64,000 nucleotides of DNA from Nitrospira sp. (GTDB lineage Bacteria; Nitrospirota; Nitrospiria; Nitrospirales; Nitrospiraceae): the NCBI GenBank assembly GCA_018242665.1, contig JAFEBL010000028.1:1-64000 (forward strand), read 5' to 3'. The notes below the pieces were generated by a model. That model saw nothing but the letters and a program-made list of their open reading frames with translations, had not been told where the DNA came from and did no database searches. Shown here in pieces: positions 9,401 to 16,257 of the stretch. Position 1 is the first letter of the stretch. Every line of letters starts with the position of its first letter. Made by a program: the position numbers and the translations under genes.

Positions 9401-9886
9401 GAGCAGGGCCAGCTTGGCGAGCGCGTAGTCGGCGATCCTTCCGGCTACTTTCAACACCACTGTCTTGATGGCGGCACTGATGAATCCGCGGCGGCCGCCG
9501 GCTTCCGAGACCGGTGGGGCTGGAACGGGAATCGAAAATCGGTAGAGGGTGCGTGCGCTCCTCCGCATTCCGCGCCGCGCCGGCTCGCTCGGCATATGGA
9601 AGCGAATCGCTCCCGACGCATATCGTGTCATCACGACGTAGATGTCGTCCGGGGCTCCCTCGACATCCAGTGTGAGGGGGGCTGGCGCTGCTTCGCCGCG
9701 CCTGGCTTTGGGCGTGGCAGTCAGCGTCTGTTCGATCTGCCAACGTTTGGTTGCGGTGAGATGCTCCAGAAATCGATCAGGTGGCTCTGCGGCCGCCCGC
9801 CGTCCTCCGCGCGTTACGCCAGTTGCGCGAACGTCCCAGCCCTCCGATGCCGCCCAGTTCACCTTGCCGGATTGTCTGTGTGCCAT
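6422..9886 (-). CDS. Alpha/beta hydrolase-CHAT peptidase fusion protein
   Basis: 1154 residues, a multi-domain fusion. After a charged N-terminal region, residues ~205-490 form an alpha/beta hydrolase of the PGAP1/lipase type: LLFIHGTFSS (oxyanion region) and the nucleophile elbow HSRGG with Ser282. A proline-rich linker (~510-560) leads to a CHAT domain (~690-940), a caspase-like cysteine peptidase, with His795 in FIGHGE and Cys841 in LNACETG. The last ~200 residues are unfamiliar and end with a CARC motif (FCARCRKQF) that could bind metal. Both catalytic dyads look intact. CHAT domains act in proteolytic cascades and in some defence systems. No gasdermin, reverse transcriptase or Cas partner is nearby, so the trigger is unknown. 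It is the last of three minus-strand genes that diverge from the injection-system cluster. Confidence 0.85.
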   Translation of the reverse strand: MAHRQSGKVNWAASEGWDVRATGVTRGGRRAAAEPPDRFLEHLTATKRWQIEQTLTATPKARRGEAAPAPLTLDVEGAPDDIYVVMTRYASGAIRFHMPSEPARRGMRRSARTLYRFSIPVPAPPVSEAGGRRGFISAAIKTVVLKVAGRIADYALAKLALLWETATWKLKGRQEGWLAVTPEGLGSNAALPAADLHTLSTTGRHLLFIHGTFSSTAAAFKGLANTQGSNGHTLFEELQEVYGNRIYGFDHFTLSRTPEDNVRMLLEALPDRTTTFDVITHSRGGLVLRHLVERRDRFGALADRFAVGRAVLVASPNGGTPLASPDHVTQYTNWLSNVLELFPDNPFTTGVEFVSEALSWIARRLVGSLPGLASMDNNGEIIQALQAAPNPPGQAYSALVANFEPDAGVLQRIIDAGADLFFPTANDLVVPTEGGWRVDPGTGGAPAIPGNRIGCFGVGGNLSQQQPVNHVNFFQDPGTVDFLVRALRGESQSIAPIDCDRDLPSGRRRSAVLPKTPAAGLPTARREEQPSTRPTVPAAQVNPTVATLEPYPEPDDVFHIALIAPKKGAEEAQLIATFRNARVMEHLHTGGTGKATATGHRSSHDHAPTQWDRIKAGQAHIHGCINGDPAYPQLPNEAELQQMGSALFMALFPGQVRRLYDAARSEQVSQRLNLIFTSDIGWIADQSWEFIYDPDRCTFLALEEVNFTRNVLTAIPAERIPARPTMRILVVVAQPLGLGALSVEEEADVIRSGFRRLLDAGLAEVELLLDATPELLHRALESAASPIDVLHFIGHGEYNEQTDCGYLIFENQDGGEQRLDSSTLRQIVCRRGIRLVCLNACETGRGGRQDFSRGVAQALIAGGVPAVVANQYPVLDVSATAFSRHFYWALAMGHPIGDAAREARVSVNYAISGEAIDWAVPVVFARNPAQRLCLPRTAADYERTRSAAVRSRRRAVEDRTRIGIWNAHRMIPHLPDICKRLTEVQPLYAFETVSFPAPIGTWRLAKGRNTDDHEAFVVAETLYERLKTKPAELAVEQLICMINFPMRDARTRYLYYWRRDPLIVTSTFGLLDQLNREFTVERMMAHLAAAVVAGIPPHPRHVRPADCPLFYNDKRDIRSIAGHLTFCARCRKQFTDKKARARLKAAEQILAAYP

Positions 9887-9986
9887 GGGCTGCTCCTACT
9901 CTAGTTGCTCTCGTATGAATCTCTCTGCTTCTGCCGGTCTTGGAAAGAGGGGAGTTGGTCAGGGGCGAATCTGTGGAACGGGGTGG

Positions 9987-10895
9987 TCAAAATCCGAGTG
10001 CCTTTTCCAGATCGGCCTGTTCCTTCTTGAAGGTCTTTTTGCGCCCTTCTTCGGCCTGCGCCTGGCGCTGCTCGGTCTGCTTCTGGACAGTTTCGGCCTG
10101 CTTGTCGTCGCCGGCCATCGCGTAGAACTCCGCCGCGATCTCGCCTTCCCCTTTGGCCTCGTGGCGTTTCGCCAGCATCCGCGCCTTCTCGCGTATTTTC
10201 TTGACGCCGTCCGGACGGTCGGCCTGCTCATAGTAGGACATGGCGAGACGGAGCAACTTTCGACCGTCCTCGGCCGCGAGGGTATCGCCGCGTTGTGCGG
10301 CCCGCGCGCGAATGTTGTCTTCTCCCGTTTTGGCGTAATAGGCCCAGTCGCGCGCTCGTCCAAGCTCGTGCAAGGAATCCTTGGTGAACGAGGCAAATCG
10401 CTTCTCCTCCTCGGCGAGGGCATGCTCGACGTTCTTGCGAGCCTGGGCACGTATCGCGTCTTCCTGTGCCTTGTCGTTTTGCTGGGAGAAGTAGTCGATC
10501 GCGTGGCTCAGCACGTTGATGTCGTCCGGTTTGGCCTCGACGAGCTTGCGTTGCATGCGGCCCGCATCGGCCGGCGTTTTCGCGCGGACGTACCAGGCAA
10601 ACGCGTCTTCCAGGCGTGCCTTCTTTTCCTCGTCCGCGCCGATGGCCTTGGCCGTGCGTTGTTGCACCCCTTCGTGTCGCTGAGAGTCGCTGACACAGTC
10701 GCCGTTCGCTTTTGCTGCGGCGGCATAGGCCTCGCGTGGTTTCCCGGCCCGTTCCAGCTCTTCCGCCTTCTTCAGTTGCGCGTCCGCCGCCACTTGCTGG
10801 GCCTTGTCGGCACACAGAGAATCGGCCCAGGCCGGCGCGCACAAGCCTAGGCTTGCGGCCAGGATCATCGTGAGGGTACGTCGTTGTCTGACCAT
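9987..10895 (-). CDS. Exported alpha-helical repeat (TPR-like) protein
   Basis: 302 residues. A signal peptide (~1-24, MILAASLGLCAPAWA) is followed by a helical, charged, alanine-rich body with TPR-like pairs (QLKKAEELERAGKPREAYAAA, KLLRLAMSYYEQADR, GEIAAEFYAMAGD) and a lysine/glutamate-rich C-terminal coiled coil. The start is the ATG at 10895, eight bases after the stop of the upstream DUF4412 gene with GAGAAAG before it; the longer open frame overlaps that gene and is ignored. It is probably a periplasmic scaffold. The two genes look co-transcribed. The function is not recognised. Confidence 0.7.
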   Translation of the reverse strand: MVRQRRTLTMILAASLGLCAPAWADSLCADKAQQVAADAQLKKAEELERAGKPREAYAAAAKANGDCVSDSQRHEGVQQRTAKAIGADEEKKARLEDAFAWYVRAKTPADAGRMQRKLVEAKPDDINVLSHAIDYFSQQNDKAQEDAIRAQARKNVEHALAEEEKRFASFTKDSLHELGRARDWAYYAKTGEDNIRARAAQRGDTLAAEDGRKLLRLAMSYYEQADRPDGVKKIREKARMLAKRHEAKGEGEIAAEFYAMAGDDKQAETVQKQTEQRQAQAEEGRKKTFKKEQADLEKALGF

Positions 10896-10902
10896 AGCTT
10901 TC

Positions 10903-11532
10903 TCAGCGACCCATGCCTTTGAGCATATCCATCCCCATCCCCATGCCGCCCATATCCAATTTCTCGAAGCCTTTGGGGATTTCGAACAGTTCAGCCGGCT
11001 GTGTGCCGATGTGAATATTGGTCTGCTCCATCTTGAAGCGCGACTTCTGTCCCTTTTCGACTGCGAGAGCGTCGATTTTGGCGAGAATGCCTTCTTTGGT
11101 GGTCCACATGAAGCCACCCATCTTCGTGCCGTCCTTGCTGGTCATGACAATTTTACTCTTGCGCATCACGACCCCGTTGAGCTGTTCCTCTCCCATCTCC
11201 GTCTGCTCGATCTGATAGTTGGCAAGGTCGGATTTTCCTCCCGATGAAGAATTTCCGGCATTCTCCATGTACATCTTCTCCTCCGGCATCAACATCCAGC
11301 TCACCTGTTTGTCATGGCGGATGATCGTGATCATGGACGCCCCGCCCTGCGTCATCTCGCGGCGCTCTTTTGTGGGCGTAGAATAGAGGCGGCTTTTCAT
11401 CGCGCCCTCTTCGGATTCGATGATCTGGTCGGCGGAGTACTCGACGGTCACACGTTCCGTGGAGAGCGCAATGCCTAGGGGCGAGAGGGCCGCGGCACTC
11501 ACTGCGAAAGTGAACAACAGTCTGGTGAACAT
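10903..11532 (-). CDS. DUF4412-type exported protein
   Basis: 209 residues. The signal peptide (~1-23, LLFTFAVSAAALSPLGIA) precedes a DUF4412-like domain: a lipocalin/LolA-like sheet protein with RREMTQGGASMITIIRHDKQVSWMLMP and a methionine/glycine-rich tail (MGGMGMGMDMLKGMG). The ATG at 11532 is preferred because AAGGAG lies nine bases upstream, whereas the ATG at 11541 abuts it. DUF4412 proteins are periplasmic, of unknown function, possibly lipid- or metal-related; the methionine-rich tail would suit Cu(I) but this is speculation. It is the first gene of a minus-strand pair. Confidence 0.7.
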   Translation of the reverse strand: MFTRLLFTFAVSAAALSPLGIALSTERVTVEYSADQIIESEEGAMKSRLYSTPTKERREMTQGGASMITIIRHDKQVSWMLMPEEKMYMENAGNSSSGGKSDLANYQIEQTEMGEEQLNGVVMRKSKIVMTSKDGTKMGGFMWTTKEGILAKIDALAVEKGQKSRFKMEQTNIHIGTQPAELFEIPKGFEKLDMGGMGMGMDMLKGMGR

Positions 11533-12124
11533 GGGATGCATCTCCTTACCTCGAGGTTGCGACTTCGCTGGTGAAAGTGGTGCGAAGGGTACGCCAGGTG
11601 TAGGAGCCTGTCAATTGTCACCGGTGTTCGAAGAAGTGACCGTCGTGCATGCTCCGCAGCCGGCACAGTGATCCATCCATGCGCGACGCTCGTCTCCATA
11701 AGACTGTGGACATAACGTATGTCTCGACCGTGATCGTGGCTCGGCTCATCTCATGGCGGTTCACGTGGACAAACGGTAGTCGTGATATGGGCGCTGTGAT
11801 ATAAGAGCCCTCAGCAAACCTGTGCGCAGACGTGACTGTATCCATTTGTCTGAAAAATTGTATCGAATCATGGACAGGACGCATGGTTTGGATTCCATGC
11901 GAGGTCCTGCGTCCGATGCTTCCGTGAATCGATCCGCGGACAACCGACTTCTGAACCGCGCATGGTTAACGGCCTTGTGTGCGTTGGGCGCTACGGATGA
12001 TGGCTGGCACCGGCGAAGTGTCGTGATGGTATGAATGGTGCACTTGCTCAGAAAGGATGGTCGATCTCGCCGAGAGTTCAGTGACTGATCAGGCGCAATT
12101 CCCCAGTATAGAGAGGTGAGTCGG
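11533..12124. other. Divergent intergenic region before the eCIS regulator gene
   Basis: About 590 bp between divergent genes. Short frames in it lack ribosome binding sites and family resemblance. It must hold the promoters for the DUF4412 gene and for the sigma-54 activator, but I cannot point to a strong -35/-10 pair. No sigma-54 consensus was seen here. Confidence 0.4.
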
Positions 12125-13576
12125 ATGAAGGAACTCATCAGAATTCTCCTGATTTCATCGCACGAGACCGTTGACTCCCTGTTCTCTCACATTCAGATTC
12201 TCGAACAATTGGAACGCGGGCTGCCGGGGGAACGGTTTGTCCTCGACCGTACGACATGTTCCTCTCTGGAGTCTGCCCCATCTCCTCACTTGATCTTCCT
12301 TCATCAGACCGGGCTCGGTGTCCCGCTTGAATCACTCGTCACAAGCGTCAACCGCCGGTGGCCGGATGTGCCTATCTTGGGGATATTCGGTGAACAACCT
12401 GGGTATCGCGGAGATCATGAGGCCGGCATTCCGCCGGCCCTGAGAGACTTTGTGCTCTATCCGCTACGTACTCAGGAGTTGGCCCTGCGCGTACGTCGCC
12501 TGTTGGCTCATGCGAACCAGACGAACATGCGCGAGTCCCAGCTCACGCGGCAGGTGCGTGTGGATTCACTGCTTGGCGAAAGTGCCGTCTTTCAGGCGCA
12601 GGTGGAGAAGGTGCCGCTGTTTGCCGGGGTGGATGCGACGGTGCTCGTGCAGGGGGAAACGGGCACCGGCAAGGAAGTGTTTGCGCGCGCGATTCATTAT
12701 TCAAGCCCGCGCAAGGATCGGGCGTTCATCCCGATCAATTGCGCCGCTCTTCCGGACCAGTTGTTTGAGAACGAATTGTTCGGCCATGCCAAAGGTGCGT
12801 ACACCAGCGCGGCCCAGGATCAGGGCGGGTTGGTGTTGGAGGCCGAGGGGGGCACGCTGTTTCTCGATGAAGTCGATGCGTTGAATCCCTCTGCGCAAGC
12901 CAAATTGCTCCGGTTTGTCCAGTATCGAGAATATCGGCCGTTGGGATGCTCACGCACGCGATTGGCGAACGTGCGGATCATTGCGGCCTCCAATCATGAC
13001 TTGCGGCAGGCGGTGGCTGAGCGTCGATTTCGGGAAGACCTGTTCCATCGGCTCAATGTGTTGTCCCTGGTGGTGCCGCCGTTGCGCGAGCGTTCCGACG
13101 ATATTCCGCTGCTGGCCCATCGGTTCTTGCAGCGATTTCGACGACCTGACGGCCAGGGCGCCCGTGAGCTGTCCGATCAGGCGATTGAAAAATTATTGGC
13201 CTACAGTTGGCCAGGCAATGTACGGGAATTGGAGAGCACGCTTCAGCGGGCCGTCGTGTTGTGTGGATCTACCGTGATTGAAGCCCAAGACATTGAATGT
13301 GCCGAAGACCGTCCCAACAGTCAGCCTCTCACCGGTTCGCTGCGCGCGGTGAAGACCTCCGCGACCATGGATGTCGAGCGTGCCTACCTGGTCAAGACCT
13401 TGGTCACGTTTCGAGGCAATGTCACACATGCGGCCAAGGCGGCGGGGAAAGAGCGACGGAGTTTTCAACGCTTACTCCGGAAGTACGGAATCGATCGGGA
13501 GTCGTTTCAGCAAGATGCGTCGGTTCGACCGGGAGAGTATTCCGGGCCTTACCATCCATTGGACGGACATGCCTGA
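12125..13576 (+). CDS. Sigma-54-dependent transcriptional activator (NtrC family), probable eCIS regulator
   Basis: 483 residues. The N-terminal ~130 residues resemble a receiver, but the phospho-acceptor position carries His60 (PHLIFLHQTG), so classical phosphorylation is unlikely. The central AAA+ domain (~150-390) has Walker A GETGTGKE (177-184, Lys183), the sigma-54-contact loop reading GAYTSA (224-229) instead of GAFTGA, Walker B GGTLFLDEVDAL and the arginine-finger region FREDLFHRLNVL. A Fis-type helix-turn-helix (~430-470, GNVTHAAKAAGKERRSFQRLLRKYGI) ends the protein. GAGAGG lies eight bases before the ATG at 12125. It sits directly upstream of a -24/-12 promoter that reads into the eCIS operon, so it is the obvious activator. 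Confidence 0.92.
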   Translation: MKELIRILLISSHETVDSLFSHIQILEQLERGLPGERFVLDRTTCSSLESAPSPHLIFLHQTGLGVPLESLVTSVNRRWPDVPILGIFGEQPGYRGDHEAGIPPALRDFVLYPLRTQELALRVRRLLAHANQTNMRESQLTRQVRVDSLLGESAVFQAQVEKVPLFAGVDATVLVQGETGTGKEVFARAIHYSSPRKDRAFIPINCAALPDQLFENELFGHAKGAYTSAAQDQGGLVLEAEGGTLFLDEVDALNPSAQAKLLRFVQYREYRPLGCSRTRLANVRIIAASNHDLRQAVAERRFREDLFHRLNVLSLVVPPLRERSDDIPLLAHRFLQRFRRPDGQGARELSDQAIEKLLAYSWPGNVRELESTLQRAVVLCGSTVIEAQDIECAEDRPNSQPLTGSLRAVKTSATMDVERAYLVKTLVTFRGNVTHAAKAAGKERRSFQRLLRKYGIDRESFQQDASVRPGEYSGPYHPLDGHA

Positions 13577-13660
13577 GTGCCTCACTGCCGCGGTGGTTGT
13601 GCCGCATCTCCCATCAGCGTGATTTTCCGCAGAGTCTGAATGCTGTCTGCGCCGATGTGC

Positions 13661-13678
13661 TGCGGCATCGATGCCGCA
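13661..13678. promoter_or_regulatory. 18-bp perfect palindrome, candidate upstream activator site
   Basis: TGCGGCATCGATGCCGCA reads identically on both strands. Its centre is about 96 bp upstream of the inferred sigma-54 start site, the usual distance for an enhancer bound by an NtrC-type activator with a Fis-like HTH. A single half-site, TGCCGCA, occurs at 13600-13606. No T-tract follows, which argues against a terminator. Confidence 0.6.
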
Positions 13679-13739
13679 CTTGTTGACTCCTCCTGTAAAA
13701 CCATTCAGTAAAACCAAGGGAAACCAGTATTTCCCGCAT

Positions 13740-13755
13740 GGCATTTCTCTTGCTG
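13740..13755 (+). promoter_or_regulatory. Sigma-54 (-24/-12) promoter of the eCIS operon
   Basis: TGGCATTTCTCTTGCT has the conserved GG and GC at the exact canonical spacing of the TGGCA-N6-TTGCW consensus. Transcription would begin near 13766, giving a ~40-nucleotide leader to the ATG at 13806. It sits between the activator gene and the first eCIS gene. Confidence 0.8.
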
Positions 13756-13805
13756 AATCTTCCGACAACATTGTGAGTGCAGCGCCTTTCCGGGGGTCGG
13801 TCCGG

Positions 13806-14072
13806 ATGGAATCAGAGCATGCGGGGGTCAGACGCAACATTCTCGACTATCTGGTCCGCCATCCCGGGGCGAAAGACACTCGCGAAGGCGTGATCAACTG
13901 GTGGGTGGCGAAGCCGTGCCCGGACGAACGTCTCGCCGATGCGGTCTTGGCGGATTTGGTGGCACAGGGATGGATTGTGAAGCGGGAGACCGCGAGTCAG
14001 GCGATCTACAGCCTCAATCATGCGCGGGTGCAGGAGATCAAGACGTTCTTAGCGAGCGACCGAGAGACGTGA
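13806..14072 (+). CDS. Small winged-helix-like protein, first gene of the eCIS operon
   Basis: 88 residues. The sequence NILDYLVRHPGAKDTREGVINWWV, DERLADAVLADLVAQGWIVKRE and SQAIYSLNHARVQEIKTFLA has the helix-helix-helix-wing outline of a winged-helix domain with a terminal helix. The ATG at 13806 is chosen because the -24/-12 promoter at 13740-13755 would exclude the longer frame starting at 13671; a G-rich tract (13793-13797) precedes it. The sheath gene follows 25 bp later. It could be a local repressor or a structural adaptor. I do not know a named family for it. Confidence 0.65.
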   Translation: MESEHAGVRRNILDYLVRHPGAKDTREGVINWWVAKPCPDERLADAVLADLVAQGWIVKRETASQAIYSLNHARVQEIKTFLASDRET

Positions 14073-14097
14073 TTTTTTTAAGCCGAGGAGGATGAGC

Positions 14098-15699
14098 ATG
14101 CCAGTGCAACCAACGTATCCGGGTGTCTACATCGAAGAATTGCCGAGCGGGGTACGCACGATCACCGGCGTCGCCACCTCGATCACCGGATTGATCGGCA
14201 AGGCCTTGCGCGGCCCGACTGATCAGCCGGTGACCATCACGAGCTTCGCCGACTACGAGCGGGTGTTCGGGGGACTGCATCGGGACATGATGTTGAGTTA
14301 CGCGGTGCGTGACTTCTTCCTCAACGGTGGGGGCCAGGCGGTGATCGTTCGGCTCTACAAGGCCACCGGGGGAAGTGCCAGTAAAGCGACGTATGAAGTG
14401 CCCAACCTGACGCTGCAGTCCGCCTCGGAAGGCGCCTGGGGCATGCAGGTGAGGGTGCGTGTGGATAAGAAAGCCGTGAGTGATCCGAATCTGATTGCGG
14501 TAGCGACGCGGTTAGGCGTGCAACCGGCCGATCTTTTCGATCTGACAGTGCGGGACGGGGCGACGGGTGTCACGGAAACGTTCTTGAACCTCACGACCAA
14601 AGAAAGCGCGCGACGCGCGGATCGTGTGCTGCTGGCGGAGTCGACCCTCGTGCGTGTGACGGCCGTGTTGCCCTCGAATAGCTCTCCGTCGGCCCATACC
14701 GGGACGCTGGCGGATGCCGATGTCTGGACGCTTAACACCAAGTCTACTCCCGCAAAAAATGCGACGCCGGCTGATGTGGCGGTCGATAGCGCTGCGTTGG
14801 ATGGGGCGGCCTACAAAGGCAGCCAATCGGCGAAGACCGGCCTGTATCAGTTGGAGAAAGTCGATCTCTTCAACCTGCTGTGCATCCTGCCCGACGCGCG
14901 TGGCGGCGACGTGCCCGACGATGTCTATCAGGAGGCATTGGGTTACTGCGTCAAACGGCGCGCCATGCTCATTGTCGATCCGAAGGCCGGTTGGTCGGTG
15001 AGCACGGCCGCATCGGGGGCCACGAGCATGAACCTGAACGGCGATATGGCGCGCAATGCGGCGATCTATTTCCCGCGTATCAATCAGGCAGATTCCCAAC
15101 TCGGCGGACAGATCGATACCTTTGTGCCCTGCGGGACCATCGCCGGCATCATGGCGCGCACCGACACGCAACGCGGAGTCTGGAAAGCGCCGGCCGGCCT
15201 TGATGCGTCATTGGGCGGTGTGGCCGGGTTGCAGCTCGACATGACGGATGCAGAAAACGGATTGCTGAATCCGTTGGGCATTAACTGCCTGCGTACCTTT
15301 CCGGTCCATGGCCGGGTGGTATGGGGTTCGCGGACCATGCGCGGGGCCGACGCGGCGGCGGATGAATATAAGTACATACCGGTCCGTCGGCTGGCGCTCT
15401 TCTTGGAAGAAAGTCTCTACCGCGGCACACAGTGGGTGGTGTTCGAACCGAACGACGAGCCACTGTGGGCGCAGATTCGTTTGAACCTCGGGGCCTTCAT
15501 GCACAACCTCTTCCGGCAGGGCGCGTTTCAGGGCACCGCACCGCGTGATGCCTACTTTGTGAAGTGTGACAAGGAGACGACCACGCAGAACGATATCAAC
15601 CTCGGCATCGTCAACATCGTCGTCGGGTTCGCCCCGCTCAAGCCGGCCGAGTTCGTCGTCATCAAGTTGCAACAAATGGCGGGGCAGATCGCGACGTAG
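14098..15699 (+). CDS. Contractile tail sheath protein (eCIS)
   Basis: 533 residues. The opening PVQPTYPGVYIEELPSG(V)RTITGVATS is the hallmark of phage-tail-like sheath proteins, followed by IGKALRGPTDQPVTITSFADYERVFGG. The C-terminal domain contains RRLALFLEESLYRGTQWVVFEPND, which ends in the inter-subunit handshake region (INLGIVNIVVGFAPLKPAEFVVI). The sheath surrounds the inner tube and contracts to drive it into a target. GAGGAGG lies six bases before the ATG at 14098; the ATG at 14092 abuts the same site. It is the only sheath gene here, whereas Afp and PVC carry three. It is followed by the tube gene. Confidence 0.95.
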   Translation: MPVQPTYPGVYIEELPSGVRTITGVATSITGLIGKALRGPTDQPVTITSFADYERVFGGLHRDMMLSYAVRDFFLNGGGQAVIVRLYKATGGSASKATYEVPNLTLQSASEGAWGMQVRVRVDKKAVSDPNLIAVATRLGVQPADLFDLTVRDGATGVTETFLNLTTKESARRADRVLLAESTLVRVTAVLPSNSSPSAHTGTLADADVWTLNTKSTPAKNATPADVAVDSAALDGAAYKGSQSAKTGLYQLEKVDLFNLLCILPDARGGDVPDDVYQEALGYCVKRRAMLIVDPKAGWSVSTAASGATSMNLNGDMARNAAIYFPRINQADSQLGGQIDTFVPCGTIAGIMARTDTQRGVWKAPAGLDASLGGVAGLQLDMTDAENGLLNPLGINCLRTFPVHGRVVWGSRTMRGADAAADEYKYIPVRRLALFLEESLYRGTQWVVFEPNDEPLWAQIRLNLGAFMHNLFRQGAFQGTAPRDAYFVKCDKETTTQNDINLGIVNIVVGFAPLKPAEFVVIKLQQMAGQIAT

Positions 15700-15722
15700 C
15701 AGCTTTTTTCAGCATCCTGCTA
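15697..15722 (+). repeat. Short hairpin between the sheath and tube genes
   Basis: TAGCAG (starting at the sheath stop codon) pairs with CTGCTA across a 14-base loop that contains a run of six T. It could stabilise or trim the mRNA so that sheath and tube are made in different amounts, but it is a weak, six-pair stem. Confidence 0.3.
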
Positions 15723-15735
15723 AGAGGAGGAACGC

Positions 15736-16257
15736 ATGGCTCAGTTCACGGTCAACACGACTCGATTCGATCCGTACAAGAATTTCAAATTTCGCGTGAA
15801 ATGGGATGGACGCTATGTGGCGGGCGTCAGCAAAGTCGGCTCCCTCAAGCGGTCCACCGAAGTGGTCGAGCATCGGGAAGGCGGCGATCCCAGCAGCAGC
15901 CGCAAGTCACCCGGACGCACGAAGTTCGAAGCCATCACGCTTGAACGGGGTGTGACGCATGACACGGCCTTCGAACAGTGGGCGAATAAAGTGTGGAACT
16001 TTGGATCCGGCTTGGGGGCAGAAGTCTCACTCAAGGATTTCCGGAAGGACATCATCATCGAGCTGTACAACGAGGCCGGACAATTGGCAATCGCCTACAA
16101 GGTCTTTCGTTGCTGGGTCTCGGAATATCAAGCGCAGCCGGATCTTGATGCCAATGCTAACGCCGTGGCGATCCAGACGCTCAAGCTTGAAAACGAAGGG
16201 TGGGAACGCGACTACGAAGTCGTGGAACCATCTGAGCCGACCTTTACGGAACCATGA
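15736..16257 (+). CDS. Contractile tail tube protein (gp19/Hcp-like)
   Basis: 173 residues, matching the T4 gp19-like tube family. The N-terminus NTTRFDPYKNFKFRVKWDGRYVAGVSKVG and the following EVVEHREGGDPSSSRKSPGRTKFEAITLERGVTHD are typical. The C-terminus has FRCWVSEYQAQPDLDANANAVAIQTLKLENEGWERD. Rings of this protein stack to form the inner tube. AGGAGGA precedes the ATG. Afp has several tube paralogues; only this one is visible here. The stop overlaps the next start. Confidence 0.95.
   Translation: MAQFTVNTTRFDPYKNFKFRVKWDGRYVAGVSKVGSLKRSTEVVEHREGGDPSSSRKSPGRTKFEAITLERGVTHDTAFEQWANKVWNFGSGLGAEVSLKDFRKDIIIELYNEAGQLAIAYKVFRCWVSEYQAQPDLDANANAVAIQTLKLENEGWERDYEVVEPSEPTFTEP

Noticed and set aside
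6848-9904. Two long open frames (482 and 497 codons) on the plus strand
   Set aside because: They are antisense to the hydrolase-CHAT gene, have no ribosome site or family resemblance, and arise from high-GC codon structure.
12116-12124. GTG start for the sigma-54 activator
   Set aside because: GAGAGG would overlap the GTG itself, while the ATG at 12125 has correct spacing.
13671-13805. Longer start (ATG 13671) for the first eCIS gene
   Set aside because: It would place the start upstream of the -24/-12 promoter and within the palindrome.
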